DNA from: Clostridium sp. DSM 17811
Lineage (GTDB): Bacteria; Bacillota; Clostridia; Clostridiales; Clostridiaceae
Direction: 5' to 3'
Length of the DNA: 64,000 nucleotides
Assembly: GCF_018861905.1 (NCBI RefSeq)
Contig: NZ_JAHLDU010000010.1
Location: 117,871-181,870, forward strand
In this document: positions 18,683 through 29,287 of the stretch, one piece after another
How positions within the stretch are numbered: the first letter of the stretch is position 1
Layout of the letters: every line of letters begins with the position of its first letter
Made by a program: the position numbers and the translations under genes
Notes under the pieces: model-generated
Seen by the model: the letters and a program-made list of their open reading frames with translations, nothing else
Told to the model about the DNA's origin: nothing
The model's database searches: none

Positions 18683-20020
18683 ATGAAAAACCAAATAGCG
18701 AAGATACTTCCAGGGAGTATTGCAGAAGAAATTGAGCTTGAAGTAGGAGATAGATTAATTAGTATAAATGGCAATAAAGTAATAGATATTATAGATTACA
18801 AATTTTTGATTACAGATGAACTTCTTATCATTGAAATTGAAAAGGTAGATGGTGAGATTATTGAAATCGAATTTGAAAAAGATTACGATGAAGATTTGGG
18901 AATCCAATTTGTTGATGCCATTTTGGATAGGCCAAAGAGCTGTCATAATAAATGTATATTCTGTTTTATTGATCAATTACCTGATGGAATGAGAGATACT
19001 TTATATTTCAAAGATGATGATTCAAGATTATCGTTTTTTCAAGGTAATTTTGTAACATTAACTAATATGAAAGAAGAGGACATTGATAGAATTATTAGAT
19101 ATAAGATAAGCCCTATTAATGTATCGGTTCATACTACAGATGTTGAGCTTAGAAAGATAATGCTAAACAATAAATTTGCTGGAAATGTGTATGATAGGTT
19201 GAAAAGACTGGCAAAAGCTGGCATTAAAATTAATTGTCAAGTGGTCGCATGCCCTGGCATCAATAATGGAGTAGAACTTATAAAAACTATTGAAGATTTG
19301 TATAAGCTTTATCCGAGCATTGAAAATCTAGCGGTTGTACCAGTTGGAGTAACAAAGTATAGGGAAGGCCTGTTTAATTTAACATTGTATGATAAAAAGA
19401 CTGCGGCAGAGGAAATAGAGAGTGTTAAAGAATTACAAGAAAAATACATTAGAGAAATAGATTCACCGTTTATTAGATTATCTGATGAATTCTATGTTGT
19501 AGCAAATATCGATGTTCCTTGTGAGAAGTTCTATGATGGTTATTCTCAACTCGAAGATGGCATTGGTATGATAAGATTACTTAGAAGCGTTATTGACGAA
19601 GATATAGTAAAACTAAAGCTTAATAATGAAGGAAGTTTTACATTTATAACAGGTCATTCAGCTTATGCAGAAATATTAAAGGTAGCTGAGAAAATAACTG
19701 CATGTAATAACAAAATAAATATTGACGTAAAAGAGATAGCAAATGTTTTTTTTGGCGAAACTATTACAGTAGCAGGTCTTTTAACAGGAAATGACATAAT
19801 CAAGCAACTGACAGGTGAAAAACTCGGTGAATATTTAATACTTCCTAGTAATATGTTCAAAAGTGGATATGAACTAGGAAGTAACGAGCAACAAATTTTC
19901 TTGGATAATGTTACAGTAAGTGATCTAGAAAAAAGATTAAATACAAAAGTTTTAATATGTGATTATTCAGGAGAAGATTTAATAAATATAATAAACCAAA
20001 ATAGTCGGGAGGCAAAGTAA
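18683..20020 (+). CDS. DUF512 radical-SAM protein with N-terminal PDZ-like domain
   Basis: This 445-residue protein has an N-terminal PDZ-like domain ([25 protein letters not shown]), a radical-SAM cluster motif [14 protein letters not shown] (CxxxCxxC), and a C-terminal DUF512 region ending [12 protein letters not shown]. The reaction is unknown; the family is conserved and almost always sits next to der in Firmicutes. AGGAGG precedes the ATG. Its stop overlaps the der start by one base, suggesting coupled translation and perhaps a role linked to ribosome maturation, which is inference only. Confidence 0.9.
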   Translation: MKNQIAKILPGSIAEEIELEVGDRLISINGNKVIDIIDYKFLITDELLIIEIEKVDGEIIEIEFEKDYDEDLGIQFVDAILDRPKSCHNKCIFCFIDQLPDGMRDTLYFKDDDSRLSFFQGNFVTLTNMKEEDIDRIIRYKISPINVSVHTTDVELRKIMLNNKFAGNVYDRLKRLAKAGIKINCQVVACPGINNGVELIKTIEDLYKLYPSIENLAVVPVGVTKYREGLFNLTLYDKKTAAEEIESVKELQEKYIREIDSPFIRLSDEFYVVANIDVPCEKFYDGYSQLEDGIGMIRLLRSVIDEDIVKLKLNNEGSFTFITGHSAYAEILKVAEKITACNNKINIDVKEIANVFFGETITVAGLLTGNDIIKQLTGEKLGEYLILPSNMFKSGYELGSNEQQIFLDNVTVSDLEKRLNTKVLICDYSGEDLINIINQNSREAK

Positions 20021-21336
20021 TGGCAAAACCAATAGTAGCAATAGTAGGAAGACCCAATGTAGGTAAATCTACATTATTTAATAAATTAGCAGGGAAGAGA
20101 ATATCAATAGTTGAAGATACACCAGGGGTAACAAGAGATAGAGTGTATGCTGATGCAGATTGGTTAAGACATAATTTTACAATAATTGATACAGGTGGTA
20201 TAGAAGTTGAAAGTCAAGATATCATTTTAGCGCAAATGAGAAGACAGGCACAAATAGCTATAGAAACAGCAGATGTTATAATTTTCATAGTAGATGGTAA
20301 ACAAGGACTTACAGGTTCAGATTATGAAGTTGCACAAATGTTAAGAAAAAGTAAAAAGCCAATAGTACTTGTAGTAAATAAAATAGATCATCTGGAACTA
20401 GAAGCAAATGCTTTTGAATTCTATAATTTGGGAATAGGTACACCAGTAGCTATTTCAGCAACTCAAGGTCTTGGACTTGGAGATATGTTGGATGAAGTAG
20501 TAGTGCATTTTGATAGTGTTTATTCAAATACAGAAGATGCAGAATATATTCAAGTTGCAGTGGTTGGTAAACCTAATGTTGGTAAATCATCCCTAATAAA
20601 TAGAATGCTTGGAGAAGAAAGAAATATAGTAACTGATATAGCAGGTACTACAAGAGATGCTATAGATAGTAAATTAGAAACTGCAGAAGGAAAGTTTGTT
20701 CTTATAGATACAGCAGGAATAAGAAGAAAAAGTAAAGTAGAAGAGGGTATTGAAAGGTATAGTGTTATTAGGTCACTCGCTGCTGTTGAGAGAGCTGATG
20801 TTGTTATACTTATGCTAACGGCTACTGAAGAATTAAGTGATCAAGATGAGAAAATTATAGGGTATGCTCATGAAATGAAAAAAGCAATTTTAGTTATAGT
20901 AAATAAATGGGACCTAATAGAAAAGGATACTAAAACTATGCTGGAGTTTAAACAAAGAATTCAAGCAGGCTTAAACTTTATGGCTTATGCACCATATTTA
21001 TTTATATCTGCAAAAACAGGTCAAAGAGTACATAAGGTATTATCATCAATAAAAGAATGTTATGATAACTATTCAAAAAGAATTGCTACGGGTATATTAA
21101 ATGAGGTTATAAATAAAGCTGTACTCATGAACGAACCTCCAACAGTAGCAAATAAGAGATTGAAAATATTTTATGTTACGCAAGTAGACTCTAAACCACC
21201 AACATTTGTATTCTTTGTAAATAACCCTAATTTACTACATTTTTCTTATCAAAGATATTTAGAAAATCAATTGAGAAATAGTTTTGAGTTTAGTGGAACG
21301 GGTATAAAACTTATATTCAGAGAAAGGAAAGAATAA
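20020..21336 (+). CDS. der: ribosome-associated GTPase Der (EngA)
   Basis: This 438-residue double GTPase is required for 50S subunit assembly. There are two complete G domains, with G1 motifs [10 protein letters not shown] (near residue 8) and [10 protein letters not shown] (near residue 184), G3 DTGG/DTAG, and G4 NKID/NKWD. A C-terminal KH-like domain follows. GGGAGG lies at good spacing before the ATG, which overlaps the upstream stop. gpsA follows two bases after the stop. Confidence 0.97.
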   Translation: MAKPIVAIVGRPNVGKSTLFNKLAGKRISIVEDTPGVTRDRVYADADWLRHNFTIIDTGGIEVESQDIILAQMRRQAQIAIETADVIIFIVDGKQGLTGSDYEVAQMLRKSKKPIVLVVNKIDHLELEANAFEFYNLGIGTPVAISATQGLGLGDMLDEVVVHFDSVYSNTEDAEYIQVAVVGKPNVGKSSLINRMLGEERNIVTDIAGTTRDAIDSKLETAEGKFVLIDTAGIRRKSKVEEGIERYSVIRSLAAVERADVVILMLTATEELSDQDEKIIGYAHEMKKAILVIVNKWDLIEKDTKTMLEFKQRIQAGLNFMAYAPYLFISAKTGQRVHKVLSSIKECYDNYSKRIATGILNEVINKAVLMNEPPTVANKRLKIFYVTQVDSKPPTFVFFVNNPNLLHFSYQRYLENQLRNSFEFSGTGIKLIFRERKE

Positions 21337-21337
21337 A

Positions 21338-22330
21338 ATGTCAAAAGTTGCTTTTTTAGGTGGAGGTAGTTTTGGTACTGCATTGTCAATAATGCTTGCG
21401 AAAAAAGGAACTAGCGTTAACATCTGGGATAGAAAACTAAGTGTTATTAATGACATTAACATAAAAAGGGAAAACATTAAATACTTACCCAATATTACGG
21501 TACCCTCAGGAATAACAGCATTTGTTGATATAGAAGAGGTTATAAATGATACTGATATAATTGTGTTATCAGTTCCATCGCATGTTATAAGACATATATG
21601 CAAGATGATAACTCCATATTTAAAACAAAACCAAATTATTGTTAGTATTGCAAAAGGAATTGAAGAGGGTTCATTAAAAAGAATTTCAGAGGTTATAGAA
21701 GAAGAAATCCAAAGTAATCCAATTGTAATACTTTCAGGTCCCAGTCATGCAGAAGAGGTTGCTTTAGATATACCTACAACTGTAGTAGTCACATCTAAAC
21801 AAATGGAATATGCAATGATTGTTCAAGATGTTTTTATGACTAATAAATTTAGAGTTTATACTAATGAAGACATTATAGGAGTAGAAATTGGTGGAGCAGT
21901 TAAAAACATTATTGCATTAGCAGCTGGTATATCAGATGGTATAGGCTATGGAGATAATGCTAAGGCAGCCCTTATGACAAGGGGCATGAGTGAAATTATA
22001 AAAATAGGAACTAGGCTTGGCGGCAGAATTGAAACATTTTATGGATTAACAGGTATGGGTGATCTTATAGTAACTTGTACTAGTATGCATAGTCGAAATA
22101 GAAAGGCTGGTATTCTAATTGGAAAAGGTATTCCAATGGAGAAGGCGTGCAATGATATAGGAATGGTAGTTGAGGGTATAAAAGCTATAAGAGCTTTTTA
22201 CGAACTTAAAGAAAAAGAAAAAGTTTCTATGCCTATAACAGATGTATTATACAAAGTACTATTCGAAGGTAAAGATCCTAAATATGGAGTATATGAATTA
22301 ATGTCAAGAAATAAAAAAAGTGAGTTTTAA
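21338..22330 (+). CDS. gpsA: NAD(P)H-dependent glycerol-3-phosphate dehydrogenase
   Basis: This 330-residue cytoplasmic enzyme reduces dihydroxyacetone phosphate to glycerol 3-phosphate for phospholipid synthesis. The Rossmann motif [10 protein letters not shown] is at the N-terminus, [11 protein letters not shown] in the middle, and the catalytic lysine region [15 protein letters not shown] with [10 protein letters not shown] follows. AGAAAGGAA precedes the ATG. It is the last gene of the DUF512-der-gpsA unit, with a strong terminator behind it. Confidence 0.96.
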   Translation: MSKVAFLGGGSFGTALSIMLAKKGTSVNIWDRKLSVINDINIKRENIKYLPNITVPSGITAFVDIEEVINDTDIIVLSVPSHVIRHICKMITPYLKQNQIIVSIAKGIEEGSLKRISEVIEEEIQSNPIVILSGPSHAEEVALDIPTTVVVTSKQMEYAMIVQDVFMTNKFRVYTNEDIIGVEIGGAVKNIIALAAGISDGIGYGDNAKAALMTRGMSEIIKIGTRLGGRIETFYGLTGMGDLIVTCTSMHSRNRKAGILIGKGIPMEKACNDIGMVVEGIKAIRAFYELKEKEKVSMPITDVLYKVLFEGKDPKYGVYELMSRNKKSEF

Positions 22331-22372
22331 TTATATCAAGTTACTAAATATAATTAACCTAAAAACCATTAT

Positions 22373-22420
22373 AAAAAATCCGATTTTTATTAAGAAATTA
22401 ATAAAAATCGGATTTTTTTA
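22373..22420 (+). terminator. strong terminator after gpsA
   Basis: A 20-bp perfect inverted repeat (22373-22392 and 22399-22418), core ATCCGATTTTTATTA, with a 6-base loop ends in a T run. Confidence 0.9.
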
Positions 22421-22501
22421 TATTTTTTTAATCAATAGTAATAATTTGATGAAATCTAAAGTATATTTATATTGATAATAATAAGTATTGGGAGGTATAT
22501 A

Positions 22502-23980
22502 TTGGATAATTTTGATATATATAAAGATATAGCAGAAAGAACACAAGGAGATATTTATGTAGGTGTTGTAGGTCCTGTAAGAACTGGCAAATCAACATTT
22601 ATAAAAAGGTTTATGGAGCTTATGGTAATTCCAAACATAGACAATCCGCATAAGAAAGAAAGAGCAAAAGATGAACTTCCTCAAAGTGGTTCAGGTAAAT
22701 CAATTCATACTACGGAACCTAAATTTGTGCCAAACGAAGCAGTTGAAATTGAGTTTGAGGGTGGCACTAAATTTAAAGTTAGAATGGTTGATTGTGTTGG
22801 GTATATTGTTAAGGGAGCGCTCGGATATGCTGAAGGAGAAGTTCCAAAAATGGTTAATACGCCTTGGTATGATCATGAAATTCCATTTGAGGAAGCAGCA
22901 GAGATTGGAACAAAAAAAGTAATAAATGAACATTCAACTATTGGACTTTTAATTACAACGGATGGTTCTATCACTGGGATAGAAAGAAATGAATACTTAG
23001 AAGCCGAAGGAAGGGTTGTTGATGAGCTTAAATCAATAAATAAACCTTTTATAATGGTATTAAATTCTAGTAACGCAGCTGCACCTGAAACATCAGTTTT
23101 AGCAAGAGAATTAGAAGAAAAATATGATGTTCCAGTTCAGGTTATGGATGTTATAAATATGAATGAAGAGGATATCTCTAATATATTTCAAAGGGTTCTT
23201 AAAGAATTCCCAGTTAAGGAAATTAACATAGATATGCCAGAATGGATTGAAAATCTAAGTTCTAAACATTGGGTTAAAGTAAATTTTATGAAAGTTTTAA
23301 AAGATATGTGCAAGGATATTTTTAAAGTTCGCGATATAACTAAATCTTTACTCAGTTTTAAAGAAGTTGATTTTTTAGAATCAGCAAACCTTGATGAAGT
23401 AAATATGGGTGAAGGGACTGCTAGAGTTAAAATAATTCCTAAACATGAACTGTTTTATAAAATACTCGGTGAAACCTGTGATTGTGAAATTAAAGGTGAA
23501 AATGATTTATTAACATTAATGGGAGAATTCTCGAGAGCAAAAGTTGAATATGATAAAATTGCAGATGCATTAAAGGATGTTCGTGAAAAAGGCTATGGAT
23601 TAGTAGCGCCACAGCTTTCAGAAATGACCTTAGAGGAACCTGAAATTGTTCAACATGGAGGTAGATACGGAGTCAAATTAAAGGCATCAGCTCCATCACT
23701 TCACTTTATTAAGGCGGATATACAGACAGAAATATCTCCTATTATGGGTACTGAAAAGCAAAGTGAAGATTTCTATAAATCCATTTTAGATCAATTTGAA
23801 AATGATAAATCACAAATTTGGCAGAGTAATATGTTTGGCAAGTCCTTAGAAGTATTAGTTAAAGAGGGCCTTCAAAATAAATTGTTTAAAATGCCTGATG
23901 ATGTTCAAGTGAAAATTCAAAAAACGCTACAAAGAATTATAAATGAAGGTAATGGTAGCTTAATATGTATTATTTTATAA
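22502..23980 (+). CDS. spoIVA: stage IV sporulation protein A (coat morphogenesis ATPase)
   Basis: This 492-residue ATPase polymerises on the forespore surface and forms the base of the coat. The start is TTG at 22502 with GGAGG at 22491-22495. This gives LDNFDIYKDIAERTQGDIYVG and exactly the length of the Bacillus protein. An open upstream extension of 10 codons has no site. The Walker A motif is VGPVRTGKSTF (near residue 25) and a Walker B-like MVDCVGY follows. The C-terminus required for anchoring (SLICIIL) is present. Mother-cell (SigE) expression is expected from the family. Confidence 0.97.
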   Translation: MDNFDIYKDIAERTQGDIYVGVVGPVRTGKSTFIKRFMELMVIPNIDNPHKKERAKDELPQSGSGKSIHTTEPKFVPNEAVEIEFEGGTKFKVRMVDCVGYIVKGALGYAEGEVPKMVNTPWYDHEIPFEEAAEIGTKKVINEHSTIGLLITTDGSITGIERNEYLEAEGRVVDELKSINKPFIMVLNSSNAAAPETSVLARELEEKYDVPVQVMDVINMNEEDISNIFQRVLKEFPVKEINIDMPEWIENLSSKHWVKVNFMKVLKDMCKDIFKVRDITKSLLSFKEVDFLESANLDEVNMGEGTARVKIIPKHELFYKILGETCDCEIKGENDLLTLMGEFSRAKVEYDKIADALKDVREKGYGLVAPQLSEMTLEEPEIVQHGGRYGVKLKASAPSLHFIKADIQTEISPIMGTEKQSEDFYKSILDQFENDKSQIWQSNMFGKSLEVLVKEGLQNKLFKMPDDVQVKIQKTLQRIINEGNGSLICIIL

Positions 23981-23998
23981 ATTAATCTAGAATATATT

Positions 23999-24034
23999 AA
24001 AAGTCTGTATCCGTAACGGTTGCAGACTTTTAAT
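23999..24034 (+). terminator. terminator after spoIVA
   Basis: AAAAGTCTG (23999-24007) pairs with CAGACTTTT (24023-24031). The loop contains a small inner stem CCGT/ACGG. Confidence 0.75.
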
Positions 24035-24166
24035 ACTATACTTTAGGAAAGAAAACTTATCCATATATAATTACTATATATTTACTATGAATTTAGTGTA
24101 CAATAAGGTAAAGACAATATTAATTTATTTTTAAATATGAATTACAAGTTAATTGGAGGTTTGGAA

Positions 24167-24370
24167 ATGTTAGAGGGAGAAGTTAAAGAAAGTTTGATTA
24201 GAGAAGGTATACATGGTGATGCAATAAAAGCATTAGATGAAAAGGGGAAATGTTTATTTGATATAAACAGTACAAGAGATGTTTGCTTTGAATTAATTGA
24301 CGCTGGGGTTAAGTTTAGTTGTGAACAAAGCATTTTGGATGATGGATTGTATTTAATAAAAATATTATAG
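24167..24370 (+). CDS. small protein of unknown function
   Basis: This 67-residue acidic protein has no recognised domain. The ATG at 24167 is placed by TTGGAGG at 24153-24159; an in-frame ATG ten codons earlier has no site. The sequence MLEGEVKESLIREGIHGDAIKAL is predicted helical and is followed by KGKCLFDINSTRDVCFELIDAG, with three cysteines in total. There is no signal peptide or membrane segment. It stands alone between spoIVA and the radical-SAM pair. Confidence 0.65.
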   Translation: MLEGEVKESLIREGIHGDAIKALDEKGKCLFDINSTRDVCFELIDAGVKFSCEQSILDDGLYLIKIL

Positions 24371-24460
24371 TACATATGAAAGTTAAAATTCCAACAAATA
24401 ACTCTTTTAATTTAGCATCAAACATGGTAAAATGAGAACAAATGTTTGCGAGGTGCTATA

Positions 24461-25723
24461 ATGGATGTAATGAAAAAACTTGAGATATTATCAAATTCAG
24501 CAAAGTATGACGCTTCTTGTTCATCAAGTGGCTCTAATAGAAAGAATACAAAAGATGGAATAGGCAATGCAGCAACCTCTGGAATTTGTCATTCATGGTC
24601 ACAAGATGGTAGATGTATTTCACTACTAAAAATTTTATACAGTAATAAATGTATATATGATTGCAAATATTGTATTAATCGCTCTAGTAACGAATTAGAG
24701 AGGACAAGCTTTACTCCTAAAGAAATAGTAGATCTAACTATAAATTTTTATAGAAGAAATTATATTGAAGGACTATTCCTTAGTTCTGGTGTAGAAAGAA
24801 GTCCGGATTACACTATGGAAAATTTAGTGAAAATAATAAAAGAATTACGATTGGTCCACAAATTTAATGGTTATATTCATGTAAAAGCAATCCCAGGAGC
24901 TGATCCAAAACTTATTTATGAGGCAGGATTATATGCTGATAGGATGAGTGTAAATATTGAGCTTCCTTCGGAGAAAAGCTTAAAGCTTCTAGCACCGCAA
25001 AAAAATAAAGCAGATATATTAAAACCTATGAGTCTTATTAAACTTAGTATAATAGAGTCAACCGAATATAAGAAGAAAGGTTTTAACGTACCTAAATTTA
25101 CACCAGGTGGGCAGAGTACTCAGATAATGGTTGGAGCAACTAATGAAAGTGATTTAAGCGTAATTAGTCTTACAGAAGGGTTATATAACACTTTTGGACT
25201 TAAGAGAGTATATTATTCTGCTTATGTGCCAGTTATGCAACATGCAAATCTACCAGCGATTCAAACAACACCTCCACTGCTTAAAGAACATAGAATGTAT
25301 CAGGCAGATTGGCTTTTAAGACACTATGGATTTAAGGCAAATGAATTATTAGATGATTTAAACCCTAATTTTGATACGGATTTAGATCCTAAAGCATTTT
25401 GGGCATTGAACAATCTTGATAAATTTCCAGTAGAGGTAAATAACGTTGCTTACGAGACTCTTCTTAGGGTGCCCGGAATAGGAGTAAAATCTGCATTAAG
25501 AATTGTAAGGGCAAGAAGGCTTTGTAATCTCTCTTATGAGAACTTAAAAAAACTAGGAGTAGTACTTAAAAGAGCTAGGTTCTTTATAACTTGTAGCGGT
25601 AAATTTTACGGGGACAAGAGTATGGAGAGATTGACTCTTAAGAATTACCTATTAGATCATGAAAGTTTTGACAAGCCACAACAAATAAGCTTGTTTAATT
25701 TAAGGAGTGATTTGTTTGCTTAG
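24461..25723 (+). CDS. putative DNA modification/repair radical-SAM protein (TIGR03916-like)
   Basis: This 420-residue radical-SAM enzyme has an iron-sulfur motif CIYDCKYCINRS (CxxxCxxC). The C-terminus carries a helix-hairpin-helix DNA-binding element (LLRVPGIGVKSALRIVRARR). The family is described as a radical-SAM protein linked to a uracil-DNA-glycosylase-like partner, with a putative role in DNA repair; the substrate is unknown. A start at ATG 24461 behind GAGGTG is preferred over TTG five codons earlier. The next gene overlaps its end by 8 bases and is the expected partner. Confidence 0.88.
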   Translation: MDVMKKLEILSNSAKYDASCSSSGSNRKNTKDGIGNAATSGICHSWSQDGRCISLLKILYSNKCIYDCKYCINRSSNELERTSFTPKEIVDLTINFYRRNYIEGLFLSSGVERSPDYTMENLVKIIKELRLVHKFNGYIHVKAIPGADPKLIYEAGLYADRMSVNIELPSEKSLKLLAPQKNKADILKPMSLIKLSIIESTEYKKKGFNVPKFTPGGQSTQIMVGATNESDLSVISLTEGLYNTFGLKRVYYSAYVPVMQHANLPAIQTTPPLLKEHRMYQADWLLRHYGFKANELLDDLNPNFDTDLDPKAFWALNNLDKFPVEVNNVAYETLLRVPGIGVKSALRIVRARRLCNLSYENLKKLGVVLKRARFFITCSGKFYGDKSMERLTLKNYLLDHESFDKPQQISLFNLRSDLFA

Positions 25724-26447
25724 ATATATTTATGATGGAACATTTGATGGGTTCCTATCTGTTATATATAATTGTTATTATGATAAAATGCCTGAGTGCA
25801 TAGAGCGGGAAGATAGGTATAAATACAATATGTTATTTGATGATAATATTATTATGAGCGATCTAGTTATATCCAATAAAGTATCAAAAGCTATAGCTCA
25901 AAAAATATCAACTGACACATTAATTCATGTATATCAATCATTTTTATCTGAGATTGAAGGCATTGAATTAAAATTACTTAAATATATACAATTGGGATTT
26001 AAGATGGGAAGTATTGCTAATGATTATCTAGTAAATGAATCAGTGAATGATATACAAAAGTATTCAAGGAAAGTGGCAACTGAAGCACACAAATTTTTAG
26101 GCCTAGTTAGATTTCAAGAATTTAATGGCATATTATATGCAGCAATAGAACCAACGTATAATATTTCAGAGCTAATTGCTAATCATTTTAAGGAAAGGCT
26201 TGCCAACGAAAAGTGGATAATTCATGATGTTAAAAGAAAATTTGGTATAGTTTATGAGAATAACGAATGGATACTTAGGGATCTTAAATTCGAGAAATTA
26301 GAAAGTCATGAAGAGGAAGAGTTATTTTATCAAAATTTATGGAAGGTATTCCATAAAAGTGTTTCAATAAAAGAAAGAAAGAATGAAAAGCTGCAAATAA
26401 AAAATATGCCTAAAAAATATTGGAACAATCTAATTGAGATGGAATAA
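25716..26447 (+). CDS. TIGR03915/DUF4130-type partner of the radical-SAM protein
   Basis: This 243-residue protein starts at TTG 25716, 8 bases after AAGGAG, inside the end of the preceding gene. Its opening, LRYIYDGTFDGFLSVIYNCYY, is the family hallmark. The C-terminal half (HKFLGLVRFQEFNGILYAAIEPTYN, with later WIIHDVKRKFGIVYE) resembles the DUF4130 region associated with uracil-DNA-glycosylase-like proteins. The two genes are tightly coupled and conserved together in many Firmicutes. A biochemical activity is not established. Confidence 0.87.
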   Translation: MLRYIYDGTFDGFLSVIYNCYYDKMPECIEREDRYKYNMLFDDNIIMSDLVISNKVSKAIAQKISTDTLIHVYQSFLSEIEGIELKLLKYIQLGFKMGSIANDYLVNESVNDIQKYSRKVATEAHKFLGLVRFQEFNGILYAAIEPTYNISELIANHFKERLANEKWIIHDVKRKFGIVYENNEWILRDLKFEKLESHEEEELFYQNLWKVFHKSVSIKERKNEKLQIKNMPKKYWNNLIEME

Positions 26448-26574
26448 TATTTTGGGAATATGATGACACTTTTCTTATATTTTACTGATTCTTTAAAAAA
26501 TACCCTAAATCGTGATATAATAGACATGAGTATATTTACTAAATTACTGTTAGTTAAAGGAAGGAACGATTATT

Positions 26575-26940
26575 ATGAAGAAATCACAAGAATACATACA
26601 GGTTGAAAGTCCTATTATAAGTATGGAAAAAAGAAAAAAGATGATGGAAACAATTTACAAAACACTAGAAGACTTAGGAGCTATTAGTAAAGAAACAGCA
26701 AAAACTAGTAAGGAGATACACAATTGTATTCCAGATGAGCCGACTGTTAAAGACATAGATACTGGGAAAAAGATTAAGAAAGTGCAATTGAATACACCTT
26801 CATTTATAGGTTCACTTTCAGGAGTTATGTCTAAAGAAAAAATAATAGGAAAAGTGTATAGTGTAGAAAAACAAGAAACTACATGGTACATTAGGGGTAA
26901 TAAAAAAAAGATTGATGATATAGACCCTAGAGATATGTAA
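26575..26940 (+). CDS. conserved hypothetical protein
   Basis: This 121-residue hydrophilic protein has no domain I recognise. A helical N-terminal region (about residues 18-50) contains EKRKKMMETIYKTLEDLGAISKETAK and is followed by a lysine-rich middle. The tail (GKVYSVEKQETTWYIRGNKKKIDDIDPRDM) looks like a small beta unit. AAAGGAAGG precedes the ATG and TATAAT occurs at 26516-26521. It ends at a bidirectional terminator shared with the convergent DUF4317 gene. Confidence 0.65.
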   Translation: MKKSQEYIQVESPIISMEKRKKMMETIYKTLEDLGAISKETAKTSKEIHNCIPDEPTVKDIDTGKKIKKVQLNTPSFIGSLSGVMSKEKIIGKVYSVEKQETTWYIRGNKKKIDDIDPRDM

Positions 26941-26960
26941 TTTAAATAACTTATATAAAT

Positions 26961-26997
26961 AAAAATAAGTCTTATAATCTAAGACTTATTTTTTATT
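26961..26997. terminator. bidirectional terminator between convergent genes
   Basis: A 14-bp perfect stem AAAAATAAGTCTTA (26961-26974) with its complement (26980-26993) has a 5-base loop, T run on the right and A run on the left. Confidence 0.85.
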
Positions 26998-27008
26998 TAT
27001 TAAATTTA

Positions 27009-28184
27009 TTAAAATTCTTCAGTTTCTAATTTAAAACCTTCTATAACTATGTCATCCTCAATTTCAATAAGTAGACATCTTCTGCCATCCTTGTTTCTTA
27101 CCTGTTTAATCGAGTTAAGATCTTTTGGAGTTAAAGTGATATTTGCGATTTCACTAGTAATTTTAATTGATTTAGAATTAAATTCTGGTACAATATTATT
27201 TATCTTAAAATCATACTGACTACCGCAAGTCTCTTCAAATGCTGTTTCTATATCAGATATGATCTCCGCGCCACAATTACTAAGAATATTTTTCACATCT
27301 GTAACTCCAAGGATTGGAGTTTCGCCTTCTTCAACTTGCTCTGCTAACTCATGTATATTAGCATAGATATCTTGCATAAGTTCTGGTTTTATTTTATCTC
27401 CAATTATAGATTTTAATATATCGCCAAAGCAATTTTTTTCATCTTCAGCAGTAAATTTGAAACCACAGTTAAGAACATTTTCTATAAAAGCTGAATTTAA
27501 TTCCTTAGGCTTTGAAGCATAATATAAACACTTATTAAAGTCTGAATAACCGCAACTAAGGCTAGGGAACATAAAGCCCTCTAAAGGAGCATTAAGATTA
27601 ATAACTGAATCAAGCACTGAATTTGCTTTAAATTCTTTATCAGTATAATCGAATTTTAGTGTTCTTTTTGGAATGTCTATTTTATTAACACTGGATAAAA
27701 TAAAATTAAAAGCATTCATTGAATCTTGGATACTTTCATCTGTGTCCATATTCTTATGACTTGACCCTATATAGTACTCAGCTTTTATAAATGTGACAAC
27801 AACATCTGTTTCATATTTATAGTTAGCTGCAATTTTATTAATAATTATATTAATATTACTTTCTATTTCATCTTTAGTAGTTGATTTTAAGGCACTTGTT
27901 AAAAATTTCTGAGTGTTATCTTCATCTTCGATGTTTTGAAAATCTAATTCAAATATTTTAGTATCAAGTGCGCCTGTAAGTACTTTCTTAAAATTTCCTA
28001 GAAATAGTTCTTTTTTATCCATATCCATTCTATCAAAGTAATCAAACTCTGAATGGATAATAGGTTCATAATCAATTTGTACATTATCCTTTTTTAGATA
28101 AACGCTATAAATCTCCTCAATTTTTATCATGCCATTTTCTAATTTGAATTCTTTTCTTATATCTGCCAATTCTTTTTTATTCAT
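27009..28184 (-). CDS. DUF4317 family protein
   Basis: This 391-residue cytoplasmic protein of the DUF4317 family is widespread in clostridia and of unknown function. It is recognised by the opening MNKKELADIRKEFKLENGMIKI and by EIYSVYLKKDN. No catalytic motif, membrane segment or signal peptide is visible. The ribosome site is AGAGGTT, and a TATAAT lies in the 57-base gap before nudC. nudC is upstream on the same strand, so the two could be co-transcribed. Confidence 0.85.
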   Translation of the reverse strand: MNKKELADIRKEFKLENGMIKIEEIYSVYLKKDNVQIDYEPIIHSEFDYFDRMDMDKKELFLGNFKKVLTGALDTKIFELDFQNIEDEDNTQKFLTSALKSTTKDEIESNINIIINKIAANYKYETDVVVTFIKAEYYIGSSHKNMDTDESIQDSMNAFNFILSSVNKIDIPKRTLKFDYTDKEFKANSVLDSVINLNAPLEGFMFPSLSCGYSDFNKCLYYASKPKELNSAFIENVLNCGFKFTAEDEKNCFGDILKSIIGDKIKPELMQDIYANIHELAEQVEEGETPILGVTDVKNILSNCGAEIISDIETAFEETCGSQYDFKINNIVPEFNSKSIKITSEIANITLTPKDLNSIKQVRNKDGRRCLLIEIEDDIVIEGFKLETEEF

Positions 28185-28241
28185 AATTAACCTCTTTTCG
28201 TTGTTATTTTATATTAAAATTATACCACTCGTCTTGCTTAA

Positions 28242-29078
28242 TTAATAACTCTTTACAAACCAATCAATTAACTTTTTAGCTATACTTATACTGTCTGGTG
28301 TTATAGGCATATCACTTGGATCATACCAGTGAGCCTCGCCTATTTCTTCACCATCCACTTGTATTTCTCCACTTGCATATTCTGCAGTAAATCCAATCAT
28401 TATAGAGTTTGGGAAAGGCCAAGGTTGATTTCCAAAATAGCTAATGTTCTTTACAGTAATTCCTGTTTCTTCCTCAACCTCCCGAACAACACATTCCTCA
28501 AAAGTTTCCCCAACCTCTAAAAATCCAGAAACTACACTATATAAATCCTTAGGAAATTGAAGGTTATGAGCAAGGAGTAATTTTCCATCACGTACAACAG
28601 CTACAATTATGGCCGGTGATATCCTGGGATAATTTGAGAGCCCACATTCTGGACATTTTTTAGCCCTTTCTCCATCCACATTTTGAGTTAATGTACCGCA
28701 TCTTCCACAATATACATGATCATTATTCCAATTTACTACTTGAATTGCTCTACCTCCAATCCAAAACATATCTTCTGATAGCTTGTGAGTTAAAGATTTA
28801 AGATTCATATAAGACATGAAATTTGGAATAACAACGTCTTCACTTATTTCTCCACAGTAACAATTTATTTCATTTTCAGAACCCAAAAATTGAACATTAT
28901 TCATTTCTAAATTTTCTAATTCTTTAATAGTTGGTATACTTGCTATATTATTTTCTAATTTCACTAGTAATTCATCATTGCAAAATAGAAAATATAAATC
29001 CATATTGGTTTTAGGTAAAACTTCAATTACTCCGGGTATATAATTTGTGTTATTTTCATTCTTACACATTAATATCAT
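28242..29078 (-). CDS. nudC: NAD+ diphosphatase (NADH pyrophosphatase) NudC
   Basis: This 278-residue Nudix hydrolase cleaves NAD(H) to NMN(H) and AMP, and in some bacteria removes NAD caps from RNA. A zinc ribbon CGRC...CPEC lies near the centre. The Nudix box GFLEVGETFEECVVREVEEETGI is complete. The NudC-specific SQPWPFPNS-type motif appears as GNQPWPFPNSIM. The N-terminal domain is divergent, as usual. The start ATG lies at 29078; a 9-bp inverted repeat lies 18 bases upstream of it and could be an operator. Confidence 0.93.
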   Translation of the reverse strand: MILMCKNENNTNYIPGVIEVLPKTNMDLYFLFCNDELLVKLENNIASIPTIKELENLEMNNVQFLGSENEINCYCGEISEDVVIPNFMSYMNLKSLTHKLSEDMFWIGGRAIQVVNWNNDHVYCGRCGTLTQNVDGERAKKCPECGLSNYPRISPAIIVAVVRDGKLLLAHNLQFPKDLYSVVSGFLEVGETFEECVVREVEEETGITVKNISYFGNQPWPFPNSIMIGFTAEYASGEIQVDGEEIGEAHWYDPSDMPITPDSISIAKKLIDWFVKSY

Positions 29079-29095
29079 ATCTCCAATCTATAGTT

Positions 29096-29124
29096 ATATC
29101 GTACCTATTTAATAAGTACGATAT
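29096..29124. promoter_or_regulatory. inverted repeat upstream of nudC
   Basis: ATATCGTAC (29096-29104) and GTACGATAT (29116-29124), separated by 11 bases, form a perfect repeat just upstream of nudC. The geometry suits a dimeric regulator. Confidence 0.4.
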
Positions 29125-29287
29125 GTTATTAAATATTCATATAAATATCACGTAATTATATCATATATATTTATGTTTTGATATTTAAAAAGGAATAATA
29201 TAGTAAAACCATGATATAAATTAAAATTATATCATATATTAATAGTGAGTCTAATTTTAAAAACTGCTCAAAAAAATATCAATAATT

